A stretch of DNA of 5,652 nt, from contig JADHOK010000088.1 of the NCBI GenBank assembly GCA_016779015.1, positions 1-5,652 on the forward strand. Reading direction: 5' to 3'. Position 1 is the stretch's first letter, and each line of letters begins with the position of its first letter. The notes below the pieces were generated by a model that saw nothing but the letters and a program-made list of their open reading frames with translations, had not been told where the DNA came from and did not search any database. The DNA comes from PS1 clade bacterium. Lineage in GTDB: Bacteria; Pseudomonadota; Alphaproteobacteria; RS24. Positions 1-5,652 of the stretch are shown here, piece by piece. Made by a program: the position numbers and the translations under genes.

Positions 1-300
1 GTCAACCGCCAGCGCGCCGCCCGCCGGCACTTGATGCGTGTCGGCGCAGGCCATAATCAGACTGCCGCTATCGCGCAATTCGGCGTGCAGCAGGCCGACC
101 GCATTGGTTTCGGCATCATCGGAACGAAAAGAATTGGAGCAGACCAGCTCGGCCAGACCATCGGTCACATGGGCGTCGGTTTTTCTGACCGGACGCATTT
201 CGTGCAGCACCACTTGCGCGCCGGCTTCGGCTGCTTGCCAAGCCGCCTCCGAGCCGGCCAAGCCGCCGCCAATAATGTGAAGCGCATCAGTATTCTTCAT
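1..300 (-). CDS. trmFO: TrmFO, folate/FAD-dependent tRNA (uracil-54-C5)-methyltransferase, N-terminal part
   Basis: The N-terminal 100 codons are present and the gene runs off the left edge of the window. The translation opens with a Rossmann FAD-binding motif (GGGLAG, residues 11-16), followed by HEMRP (33-37), the block ELVCSNSFRSDD (51-62) and VPAGGALAVD (91-100), which are hallmarks of the TrmFO family. Cys54 lies in the conserved CSNS block and corresponds to the conserved N-terminal cysteine of characterised TrmFO proteins. Family knowledge: TrmFO is a cytosolic flavoprotein that uses methylenetetrahydrofolate, not SAM, to make m5U54 in the tRNA T-loop. The related MnmG (GidA) lacks the HEMRP/CSNS pattern, so I prefer TrmFO. 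The ATG start is supported by a GGAAG ribosome binding site a few bases upstream. It lies 42 bp after the methyltransferase stop, probably in the same transcript. Confidence 0.93.
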   Translation of the reverse strand, partial: MKNTDALHIIGGGLAGSEAAWQAAEAGAQVVLHEMRPVRKTDAHVTDGLAELVCSNSFRSDDAETNAVGLLHAELRDSGSLIMACADTHQVPAGGALAVD

Positions 301-342
301 GCGCTTCCATTACACGTTTTGAGAAGTGATGAAAAGCGGCAA

Positions 343-1005
343 CTAGACTTCAGATGCGGCCTTTTGCAGCGTCAACAGGGTGAACATATCGAACGGCCCG
401 AATGAGGCCTCGTCAATGACACGAAAAGCGCTATTGGCAAAACTCAAATGGGCCCGCGAAAAGTCGGAATGAAAGCCGACCTTGCGTGAGGCCGGTGCCA
501 TGGCGCGCTCGGCCAGGGCCCGCAAGCTCTTGTCGCGGCTATCGGCGCAAAAATGATTGAACAAGAAAACTTTGCCGCCGGGGCGGGTGATGCGCTCAAT
601 CTCGCTCAATACCAAGCTCTGATTAGGCACCACTGACATCACGAACGTCGCCAATACGCTGTCGAAAGTGGCATCTTCGAATTGCAGATTGTCGGCGTCC
701 ATGACGTGCAGTCCGGCAATATTGTGCAGCTTTTTACGGCGCACACGTTGCGCGGCGCGGGCCAGCATTTCCTCTGAAATATCGATGCCGGTGACGCTGA
801 GACCGGGTCGAAAATAGGGCAGTGACAGACCGGTGCCGGTACCGACATCAAGCACATGACACCCATGCGTCTCGTCATTCAGACGATGAACAATTTTTTT
901 GACATATTTGCGCCCAAACAGGGCGAAGGTGAAATCATAATGTCCTGCCCAGCGGGCGTAGGAACGGCGCACATCATCGGCACGCAACGGTGTATGAACT
1001 GTCAT
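343..1005 (-). CDS. pmtA: PmtA-like class I SAM-dependent methyltransferase, probable phosphatidylethanolamine N-methyltransferase
   Basis: Complete 220-aa protein with a class I methyltransferase fold. SAM-binding motif I is VLDVGTGTGLS (residues 51-61), motif II acidic loop GIDIS (73-77), MDADNL (102-107), a VMSVVP strand (122-127), and RPGG (141-144) followed by NHF (150-152). The tail has GFHSDF (177-182) and PFDMFTLL (204-211). This arrangement resembles the Rhodobacter-type PmtA group, which methylates phosphatidylethanolamine stepwise towards phosphatidylcholine at the inner membrane face using SAM. No membrane segment or signal peptide is visible. A looser relative such as a UbiE-like or other lipid methyltransferase cannot be excluded. 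I chose the ATG at 1005 because CGGAAG lies just upstream and the SYARWAGHYD block near residues 15-24 is family-like. An in-frame ATG at 1071 would overlap the uvrA 3' end and has no conserved sequence. It sits 40 bp downstream of uvrA and 42 bp before trmFO. Confidence 0.75.
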   Translation of the reverse strand: MTVHTPLRADDVRRSYARWAGHYDFTFALFGRKYVKKIVHRLNDETHGCHVLDVGTGTGLSLPYFRPGLSVTGIDISEEMLARAAQRVRRKKLHNIAGLHVMDADNLQFEDATFDSVLATFVMSVVPNQSLVLSEIERITRPGGKVFLFNHFCADSRDKSLRALAERAMAPASRKVGFHSDFSRAHLSFANSAFRVIDEASFGPFDMFTLLTLQKAASEV

Positions 1006-1045
1006 TTGGCTTCCGTTTGTTGTTATTTTTATTCGGGTGTTAAAC

Positions 1046-3979
1046 TTATTCAGCGGCAGCCTTTTTCGCAACCGATTTTTTCGGTTTCAGCAGCCGTGTA
1101 AGATATTGTCCGGTATAGCTTTTCTTTACTTTGGCGACAGCTTCGGGTGTTCCGGTAGCAACAATCTCGCCGCCGCCATCGCCGCCCTCCGGGCCGATAT
1201 CGATAATCCAGTCGGCGGTTTTGATGACCTCGAGATTATGCTCAATCACGGCCACCGTATTGCCGTTATCGACCAGCTCGTGCAGCACTTCCAACAGTTT
1301 GGCGACATCGTGGAAATGCAAGCCCGTGGTTGGCTCGTCAAGAATATAAAGCGTGCGACCGGTGGCGCGTTTCGACAGTTCCTTGGCCAGTTTAACGCGC
1401 TGCGCCTCACCGCCCGACAGTGTTGTCGCCTGCTGCCCGACTTTGATATAGCCAAGCCCGACGCGCTGCAGCGTCACCATTTTGTCGCGCACCATCGGCA
1501 CGGCTTTGAAGAAATCAGCCGCTTCATCGACCGTCATATCAAGAATATCGGCAATCGACTGGTCTTTGAATTTCACTTCCAGCGTCTCACGATTATAGCG
1601 TTGCCCGTGGCAGCTATCGCATTCGACATAGACATCGGGGAGAAAGTGCATCTCGATTTTAATCACGCCATCGCCTTGGCAAGTCTCGCAACGGCCGCCT
1701 TTGACGTTGAACGAAAAACGCCCCGGCTTATAACCGCGCGCTTTGGCTTCGGGCAGGCCGGCAAACCATTCACGGATCGGCGTAAAGGCACCGGTATAAG
1801 TGGCCGGATTGGAGCGCGGTGTGCGGCCAATCGGCGATTGGTCGATATCGATGACCTTGTCGAGCAAGTGCAGCCCGTCAATCGTGTCATGTTCGGCCGG
1901 AGTGCCGCGCGCATTGTTCAGCTTGCGGGCCAGCGATTTATACAGCGTGTCGATAAGCAGGGTCGATTTGCCGCCACCGGACACGCCGGTGACGCAAGTG
2001 AAGGTGCCGAGCGGAATTTCGGCGCTGACATTTTTCAGATTATTGCCGCGCGCACCCTTAACGGTGATGCATTTGCGCGCATTGGTCTCGCGCCGCTTTG
2101 TCGGCACCGGCACTTCCAACGCGCCTGACAAATATTTACCGGTCAGGCTTCTTTTGGCGGCGATGATTTGCTTAGGCGTGCCTTCGGCAATCACCTCACC
2201 ACCGTGAATACCGGCACCGGGGCCGATATCGACCACATGATCGGCGGTCATTATGGCTTCTTCGTCATGCTCAACCACAATCACCGTATTGCCAAGGTCG
2301 CGCAGCCGCGTCAGCGTTTCAAGCAAGCGGCTATTGTCGCGCTGGTGTAGGCCGATGCTTGGCTCGTCCAGCACATAAAGAACGCCCGTCAGGCCGGAGC
2401 CGATTTGCGAGGCGAGGCGAATGCGCTGGCTTTCGCCGCCGGATAGCGTGCCGCTATTGCGCGACAGGGTCAGATATTCCAGGCCGACATCATTCAGAAA
2501 GCGCAAACGCTCGCGGATTTCTTTGAGGATACGCACGGCGATTTGCTTCTGCTTGGCATTGAGTTTTTTCTCAAGCTTGTTGAACCAGTCCAGGGCCGCG
2601 CGAATGGACATTTGCACCACTTCGCCGACATGCAGGTCTGCAATTTTAACGGCCAGCGCTTCAGGCTTCAGGCGAAAACCGCCACAGGCTTCGCAATCGG
2701 TCACGGATTGGAATTTCTCAATTTCCTCGCGCGCCCAATTGCTATCGGTTTCGCGATAGCGGCGCTCGAGATTGGGGATGACCCCCTCAAACGGCTTCTT
2801 GGTCTTATAGCTACGCAAGCCGTCATCATATTCAAAGGTGATGACCTCATCGCCGGTGCCATAAAGAATGACCTGTTTGGCGTCCTTTGGTAGATCGTTC
2901 CACACATCGCTCATCTTGAAACCGTAATGGCGCGCAATCGCTTCCAGCGTCTGCGTGTAATAGGGCGAGGAGGTTTTCGACCATGGCGCAATCGCGCCTT
3001 TGTACAAGCTCAGCCCGCCATCCGGCACCACCGCAATCGGGTCGATGAAAAACTGCGTGCCCAGCCCATCGCAAGACGGGCAGGCCCCGAACGGGTTGTT
3101 GAATGAGAACAGGCGCGGCTCAATCTCGTCAATGGTGAAGCCGGAAACCGGGCAGGCAAAACGCGCTGAGAAAATCATCCGCTCGGCGTCTTTGCCATCA
3201 CCTTTGCCCTTACCTTTGTCATCACCTTTGCTGTCGGCCTTCTCGGCGACGGCAATGCCATCGGTCAGGCCAAGCGCCACTTCCATCGAGTCAGCGACGC
3301 GATTGCCGAGGTCGGGTTTGACCACCAGCCGGTCCACGACCACATCGATATCGTGTTTCAGCTTCTTATCGAGGGTCGGCACATCAGCGATTTCATAAAA
3401 CGCGCCATCGACTTTGACGCGCTGAAAGCCCCGCTTTTGTAGCTCGGCAAAATCGCGGCGATATTCGCCTTTGCGCCCGCGCACAATCGGGGCCAGCAAA
3501 TACAGTCGCGTTCCTTCGGGCAGGGCCATCACCTTATCGACCATCTCGCTGACCGTCTGACTTTCAATCGGCAGGCCGGTGGCGGGCGAGTAGGGGATGC
3601 CGACGCGTGCATAAAGCAGGCGCAGGTAATCGTAAATCTCGGTCACCGTGCCAACCGTGGAGCGCGGGTTGCGCGAGGTGGTTTTCTGCTCGATGGAAAT
3701 CGCCGGTGACAGACCGTCAATCTGATCGACGTCTGGCTTTTGCATCATTTCGAGGAATTGGCGCGCATAAGCCGACAGGCTTTCGACATAGCGGCGCTGC
3801 CCCTCAGCATAAATCGTATCGAATGCCAGCGAGCTTTTGCCCGAGCCGGAAAGGCCGGTGACGACAATCAGCTTATCGCGCGGCAGGTCGAGCGAGACAT
3901 CCTTAAGATTGTGCTCGCGGGCTCCAATAATGCGGATTTGCTTGGCTTGCGGTGCGTTGCTGTTCTTACGGGGTGGCAT
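1046..3979 (-). CDS. uvrA: UvrA, excinuclease ABC subunit A
   Basis: Complete 977-aa damage-recognition ATPase of nucleotide excision repair. It dimerises, binds distorted DNA and loads UvrB. Tandem ABC modules are intact: Walker A GLSGSGKSS (42-50), signature LSGGE (512-516) and Walker B LYVLDEP (534-540), then Walker A GVSGGGKST (665-673), signature LSGGE (854-858) and Walker B LYILDEP (877-883). The C-terminal zinc finger is complete (CETC 764-767, CDSC 787-790), and CEAC occurs at 429-432. The first zinc module reads CPVS (276-279) and later CPSC (300-303), so one of its four cysteines is Ser279. A K/G/D-rich insert at 248-263 just before it comes from a 12-bp tandem repeat. The C-terminus ends in a Lys/Ala-rich tail. 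It is somewhat longer than the 940-aa E. coli protein. The ATG start has AGGAAA four bases upstream. It is divergent from ssb and first in a probable uvrA-pmtA-trmFO transcript. Confidence 0.98.
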   Translation of the reverse strand: MPPRKNSNAPQAKQIRIIGAREHNLKDVSLDLPRDKLIVVTGLSGSGKSSLAFDTIYAEGQRRYVESLSAYARQFLEMMQKPDVDQIDGLSPAISIEQKTTSRNPRSTVGTVTEIYDYLRLLYARVGIPYSPATGLPIESQTVSEMVDKVMALPEGTRLYLLAPIVRGRKGEYRRDFAELQKRGFQRVKVDGAFYEIADVPTLDKKLKHDIDVVVDRLVVKPDLGNRVADSMEVALGLTDGIAVAEKADSKGDDKGKGKGDGKDAERMIFSARFACPVSGFTIDEIEPRLFSFNNPFGACPSCDGLGTQFFIDPIAVVPDGGLSLYKGAIAPWSKTSSPYYTQTLEAIARHYGFKMSDVWNDLPKDAKQVILYGTGDEVITFEYDDGLRSYKTKKPFEGVIPNLERRYRETDSNWAREEIEKFQSVTDCEACGGFRLKPEALAVKIADLHVGEVVQMSIRAALDWFNKLEKKLNAKQKQIAVRILKEIRERLRFLNDVGLEYLTLSRNSGTLSGGESQRIRLASQIGSGLTGVLYVLDEPSIGLHQRDNSRLLETLTRLRDLGNTVIVVEHDEEAIMTADHVVDIGPGAGIHGGEVIAEGTPKQIIAAKRSLTGKYLSGALEVPVPTKRRETNARKCITVKGARGNNLKNVSAEIPLGTFTCVTGVSGGGKSTLLIDTLYKSLARKLNNARGTPAEHDTIDGLHLLDKVIDIDQSPIGRTPRSNPATYTGAFTPIREWFAGLPEAKARGYKPGRFSFNVKGGRCETCQGDGVIKIEMHFLPDVYVECDSCHGQRYNRETLEVKFKDQSIADILDMTVDEAADFFKAVPMVRDKMVTLQRVGLGYIKVGQQATTLSGGEAQRVKLAKELSKRATGRTLYILDEPTTGLHFHDVAKLLEVLHELVDNGNTVAVIEHNLEVIKTADWIIDIGPEGGDGGGEIVATGTPEAVAKVKKSYTGQYLTRLLKPKKSVAKKAAAE
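3191..3238 (-). repeat. 12-bp imperfect tandem repeat inside uvrA, about four copies
   Basis: On the plus strand, four 12-bp units begin with TTTG at 3191, 3203, 3215 and 3227. The first and third units differ at only one base (TTTGCCATCACC and TTTGTCATCACC), and the fourth is more diverged. The unit length is a multiple of three. On the coding strand it gives four-residue blocks ending in Lys: ADSK, GDDK, GKGK, GDGK (UvrA residues 248-263). The reading frame is kept. The insert lies just before the first zinc module, near the junction between the UvrB-binding and signature regions by analogy with solved UvrA structures. It probably forms a flexible surface loop, and copy number may vary between strains. 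Confidence 0.85.
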
Positions 3980-4000
3980 AATGTTTCCTGTTAGATGGGT

Positions 4001-4028
4001 AATCTAGCCCTCTTTAGGGATTTGACAA
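4001..4028 (-). promoter_or_regulatory. Candidate sigma-70-type promoter for uvrA
   Basis: On the minus strand TTGTCA (4028-4023) is followed after 16 bp by TAGATT (4006-4001). These match the -35 and -10 consensus at five and four of six positions. The -10 ends 21 bp before the uvrA ATG, which leaves room for a short leader containing the AGGAAA ribosome binding site at 3989-3984. A small inverted repeat (CCCT-N4-AGGG, 4008-4019) lies in the spacer. This is a consensus match only, and alphaproteobacterial promoters often deviate from consensus. Confidence 0.35.
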
Positions 4029-4055
4029 AAGGCCAATTCGTCGCTCCGTTTAGGT

Positions 4056-4072
4056 AGCGGCGTGCAGCGGCG
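4056..4072. repeat. Direct repeat AGCGGCG x2, 10 bp apart, in the uvrA-ssb divergent region
   Basis: Two exact 7-bp copies of AGCGGCG (4056-4062 and 4066-4072) are separated by 3 bp, so they recur every 10 bp, about one helical turn. They lie in the 186-bp intergenic region, upstream of both uvrA and ssb. The geometry would suit a protein binding two half-sites on one face of DNA, but short GC-rich repeats can arise by chance. No regulator is known from this sequence. Confidence 0.3.
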
Positions 4073-4152
4073 AAGTATCCACAGTATATCAGCGCGCGCA
4101 TTGCGACAGCGATAGGCGCAAGCCCCCGATTCACCTAGGGTAGCAGAATAAC

Positions 4153-4158
4153 AAGGAG
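4153..4158 (+). promoter_or_regulatory. Ribosome binding site of ssb
   Basis: AAGGAG lies seven bases before the ssb ATG, a near-perfect anti-16S match at ideal spacing. It fixes the ssb start at 4166. I could not find a convincing -35/-10 pair for ssb upstream of it. TATATC at 4085-4090 is a possible -10 but has no matching -35. Confidence 0.85.
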
Positions 4159-4165
4159 AAACATC

Positions 4166-4615
4166 ATGGCAGGAAGTGTCAATAAAGTGATTTTGGTCGG
4201 TAATCTGGGCGCAGATCCGGATATGCGGAGCACCAAGGACGGTCGTCCGGTGATCAATCTGAGTGTCGCAACAAGCGAGAGCTGGCGTGATAAAAGCTCG
4301 GGCGAACGTCGCGAAAAAACCGAATGGCATCGCGTGGTTATTTTCTCCGAAGGGCTGTGCCGCATTGCCGAGCAATATCTAAAAAAAGGTTCCAAAGTCT
4401 ATCTGGAAGGCCAACTGCAAACCCGCAAATGGCAGGATGATAACGGTAATGACCGCTACACCACCGAGGTGGTTTTGCAGAATTATGGCGGTGTCATGAC
4501 GATGCTTGATACGCGCAATAGCGGCGGCGATTTCCAGGCTGTCGGCAATGATTCGGCGCCAATGGCAGCCGGCGGCGGTGGCGGCGGCGAAATCAACGAC
4601 GATATCCCGTTTTAG
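4166..4615 (+). CDS. ssb: Single-stranded DNA-binding protein SSB
   Basis: Complete 149-aa SSB. An N-terminal OB-fold occupies about residues 1-113 and opens with VNKVILVGNLGADP. The conserved ssDNA-stacking aromatics are present: Trp40, Trp54, Phe60 and Trp89, matching E. coli W40, W54, F60 and W88. A short linker (about 115-143) contains a run of six Gly at 136-141. The protein ends in the acidic tip NDDIPF, which in this family recruits repair and replication partners such as exonucleases, RecO/RecQ-type proteins and the polymerase holoenzyme. Family knowledge: SSB acts as a homotetramer coating single-stranded DNA in replication, recombination and repair. The linker is clearly shorter than in the 178-aa E. 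coli protein. The blocks EGLCRIAEQYLKKGSKVY and TTEVVLQ look alphaproteobacterial. It is divergent from uvrA, as in E. coli, and followed by gyrA on the same strand after 133 bp. Confidence 0.98.
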   Translation: MAGSVNKVILVGNLGADPDMRSTKDGRPVINLSVATSESWRDKSSGERREKTEWHRVVIFSEGLCRIAEQYLKKGSKVYLEGQLQTRKWQDDNGNDRYTTEVVLQNYGGVMTMLDTRNSGGDFQAVGNDSAPMAAGGGGGGEINDDIPF

Positions 4616-4652
4616 GCCTAAAACTTATTATAAAACAATAGCTTAAAAGCTG

Positions 4653-4695
4653 TGGGCAGGTGCGGTTTTCGCTCCGCCCAAGGCTTGTTTTGTGC
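4653..4695 (+). terminator. Possible intrinsic terminator after ssb
   Basis: A hairpin can form from TGGGC (4653-4657) with GCCCA (4676-4680), GG (4659-4660) with CC (4674-4675), and GCG (4662-4664) with CGC (4670-4672). The loop is GTTTT, with one bulged A and one T-T mismatch. A T-rich but interrupted tract (CTTGTTTTG) follows a few bases later. It begins 37 bases after the ssb stop, where a terminator is expected. The imperfect stem and broken T-tract make this tentative; it could be a leader structure for gyrA. Confidence 0.4.
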
Positions 4696-4715
4696 TAGGT
4701 TTTGGGAACGGAAAC

Positions 4716-4732
4716 ACGCCTTTTCAGGGCGT
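4716..4732 (+). promoter_or_regulatory. Small hairpin in the gyrA leader next to its ribosome binding site
   Basis: ACGCC (4716-4720) pairs with GGCGT (4728-4732), and a T-G wobble can extend the stem to six pairs with a five-base loop. It ends one base before AAGGAAA (4734-4740), the likely gyrA ribosome binding site. No T-tract follows, so it is not a terminator. A role in tuning gyrA translation is inference only. Confidence 0.3.
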
Positions 4733-4733
4733 C

Positions 4734-4740
4734 AAGGAAA
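4734..4740 (+). promoter_or_regulatory. Ribosome binding site supporting a TTG start for gyrA
   Basis: AAGGAAA lies eight bases before the TTG at 4749, which is in frame with the GyrA core. No in-frame ATG exists between the upstream stop (4644) and the internal Met at 5001. This site is therefore the main argument for TTG initiation. An in-frame GTG at 4692 also has an AAGG eight bases upstream, so it remains an alternative. Confidence 0.6.
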
Positions 4741-4748
4741 GTATTATT

Positions 4749-5652
4749 TTGATCGACGAACCGCAAAACCAGGGCGAAAACGACAGCGAAATTGAAGCTG
4801 ATATTGACGCCAATGTCGAAGACGGTGTGGTTGACGATATTGCCGAAGAAAGCATCGAAGAAGAAGCCTCCGGCGACAGCACTCAATCGGATATCGGGGC
4901 TGATACCGGGGCTGGGAATGGTTCAGGCGGAGATGGTTCAGGTGATGGGCCGCCGCCCGAAGATGAAGGCGATATCGAGCCGATAAGCATTGAGGAGGAG
5001 ATGAAAACCTCCTATCTCGATTATGCGATGAGCGTTATCGTCTCGCGGGCACTGCCCGATGTGCGCGACGGTCTGAAGCCGGTGCACCGCCGCATTTTGT
5101 TCTCGATGAACGAGAACGGCTACGAATACAACAAACCCTATCGCAAATCGGCCCGCGTGGTCGGTGATGTTATCGGTAAATACCACCCGCATGGCGACCA
5201 GTCGATTTACGACGCTTTGGTACGTATGGAGCAGGAATTCTCTATGCGTCTGCCGCTATTGGACGGGCAGGGCAATTTCGGCTCGGTCGATGGCGACCCG
5301 CCCGCTGCCATGCGTTATACGGAAGTGCGCATGGCCAAACCGGCGCAGGCGCTTCTTGAGGATATCGACAAAGACACAGTCGATTTTCAGGACAATTACG
5401 ATAATTCCGAGCGCGAACCGGTTGTCTTGCCGGCGCGCTTCCCCAATCTTTTGGTTAATGGAGCGAACGGCATCGCCGTCGGCATGGCGACCAATGTGCC
5501 GCCGCATAATCTCGGCGAGTTGATAGATGCGGCGCAAGCGATTATCGAAAACAGCGAACTGACCGACGAAGAATTGCTGCAAATCGTACCGGGCCCGGAT
5601 TTCCCGACCGGTGCGCTTATCCTCGGCTCCAGCGGCTCCAAATCGGCGGTGA
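4749..5652 (+). CDS. gyrA: DNA gyrase subunit A, N-terminal part, with acidic N-terminal extension
   Basis: The first 301 codons are present and the gene continues beyond the right edge. GyrA is the breakage-reunion subunit of gyrase, the A2B2 enzyme that introduces negative supercoils. The core begins near IEEEMKTSYLDYAMS (from residue 81) and includes GLKPVHRR and KYHPHGDQSIYD. The catalytic tyrosine is Tyr190 in AAMRYTE, equal to E. coli Tyr122. LLVNGANGIAVGMAT and IPHN-like VPPHN follow, and DKDTVDF with EREPVVLPARFPN favours GyrA over ParC. Ahead of the core are 84 residues holding 30 Asp/Glu and no Lys or Arg, with two G[N/D]GSG units and a PPP. That is about 68 residues more than E. 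coli. Residue 151, equivalent to E. coli Ser83, is Gln, while Asp155 (Asp87) is kept. The start is inferred to be TTG. The function is certain; the exact start is not. Confidence 0.93.
   Translation, partial: MIDEPQNQGENDSEIEADIDANVEDGVVDDIAEESIEEEASGDSTQSDIGADTGAGNGSGGDGSGDGPPPEDEGDIEPISIEEEMKTSYLDYAMSVIVSRALPDVRDGLKPVHRRILFSMNENGYEYNKPYRKSARVVGDVIGKYHPHGDQSIYDALVRMEQEFSMRLPLLDGQGNFGSVDGDPPAAMRYTEVRMAKPAQALLEDIDKDTVDFQDNYDNSEREPVVLPARFPNLLVNGANGIAVGMATNVPPHNLGELIDAAQAIIENSELTDEELLQIVPGPDFPTGALILGSSGSKSAV

Noticed and set aside
1006..1071. Longer methyltransferase start at 1071
   Set aside because: It would add 22 residues with no family similarity and overlap the end of uvrA. The ATG at 1005 has its own ribosome binding site.
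1037..2128. Long plus-strand open frame of 363 codons opposite the uvrA 3' half
   Set aside because: It lies wholly antisense to unmistakable UvrA coding sequence (except a few bases), resembles no protein family I know, and is explained by codon bias on the opposite strand.
4022..4027. Perfect plus-strand TTGACA as an ssb -35 element
   Set aside because: No acceptable -10 hexamer lies 16-18 bp downstream. The overlapping minus-strand TTGTCA fits a uvrA promoter better.
4004..4375. Minus-strand open frame across the uvrA-ssb gap and the ssb 5' half
   Set aside because: Most of it is antisense to the clear ssb gene. It has low-complexity, unfamiliar sequence.
4640..4651. AGCTT-AA-AAGCT inverted repeat after ssb
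   Set aside because: A weak AT-rich stem with a two-base loop and no T-tract; not good enough to call a terminator.
4992..5003. Apparent Shine-Dalgarno (GAGGAGGAG) followed by ATG at 5001 as a gyrA start
   Set aside because: The purine run encodes the conserved Glu-Glu-Glu of GyrA and sits too close to the ATG. Starting there would cut into the conserved N-terminal region.
5650..5652. TGA at the very end of the window
   Set aside because: It is out of frame with gyrA (the frame reads GTG then an incomplete codon), so the gene simply runs off the edge and is not truncated.

Overview
The window reads as a piece of ordinary alphaproteobacterial chromosome with moderate GC. It carries five recognisable housekeeping genes in two divergent blocks, and I find no mobile element, CRISPR array, rRNA or tRNA. 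The alphaproteobacterial assignment is an inference. It rests on the style of the UvrA, SSB and GyrA sequences, a PmtA-type phospholipid methyltransferase, and a folate-dependent TrmFO.

Minus strand, read right to left: uvrA (3979 to 1046, complete, 977 aa), a PmtA-like SAM methyltransferase (1005 to 343), and trmFO (300 to the window edge, N-terminal 100 codons only). The gaps are 40 and 42 bp with no visible terminator, so they probably form one transcript joining DNA repair, membrane lipid methylation and tRNA modification. Plus strand: ssb (4166 to 4615, complete, 149 aa), then gyrA (from about 4749 to the window edge, 301 codons).

The 186-bp region between uvrA and ssb holds both start regions, a candidate uvrA promoter and a short helically phased direct repeat. 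I see no alphaproteobacterial-type LexA box (GTTC-N7-GTTC) there. The 133-bp ssb-gyrA spacer holds a terminator-like hairpin and a second small hairpin directly upstream of the gyrA ribosome binding site. No stretch over 300 bases lacks a gene.

UvrA (damage recognition), SSB (single-strand binding) and GyrA (supercoiling) all serve DNA maintenance. The most notable points lie inside known genes. GyrA appears to start at TTG and carries an acidic, Gly-rich N-terminal extension about 68 residues longer than E. coli GyrA, with no Lys or Arg. GyrA has Gln where E. coli has the quinolone-contact Ser83. UvrA has an incomplete first zinc module next to a 12-bp tandem repeat that encodes a Lys/Gly/Asp-rich insert. 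I see no convincing undescribed system here.
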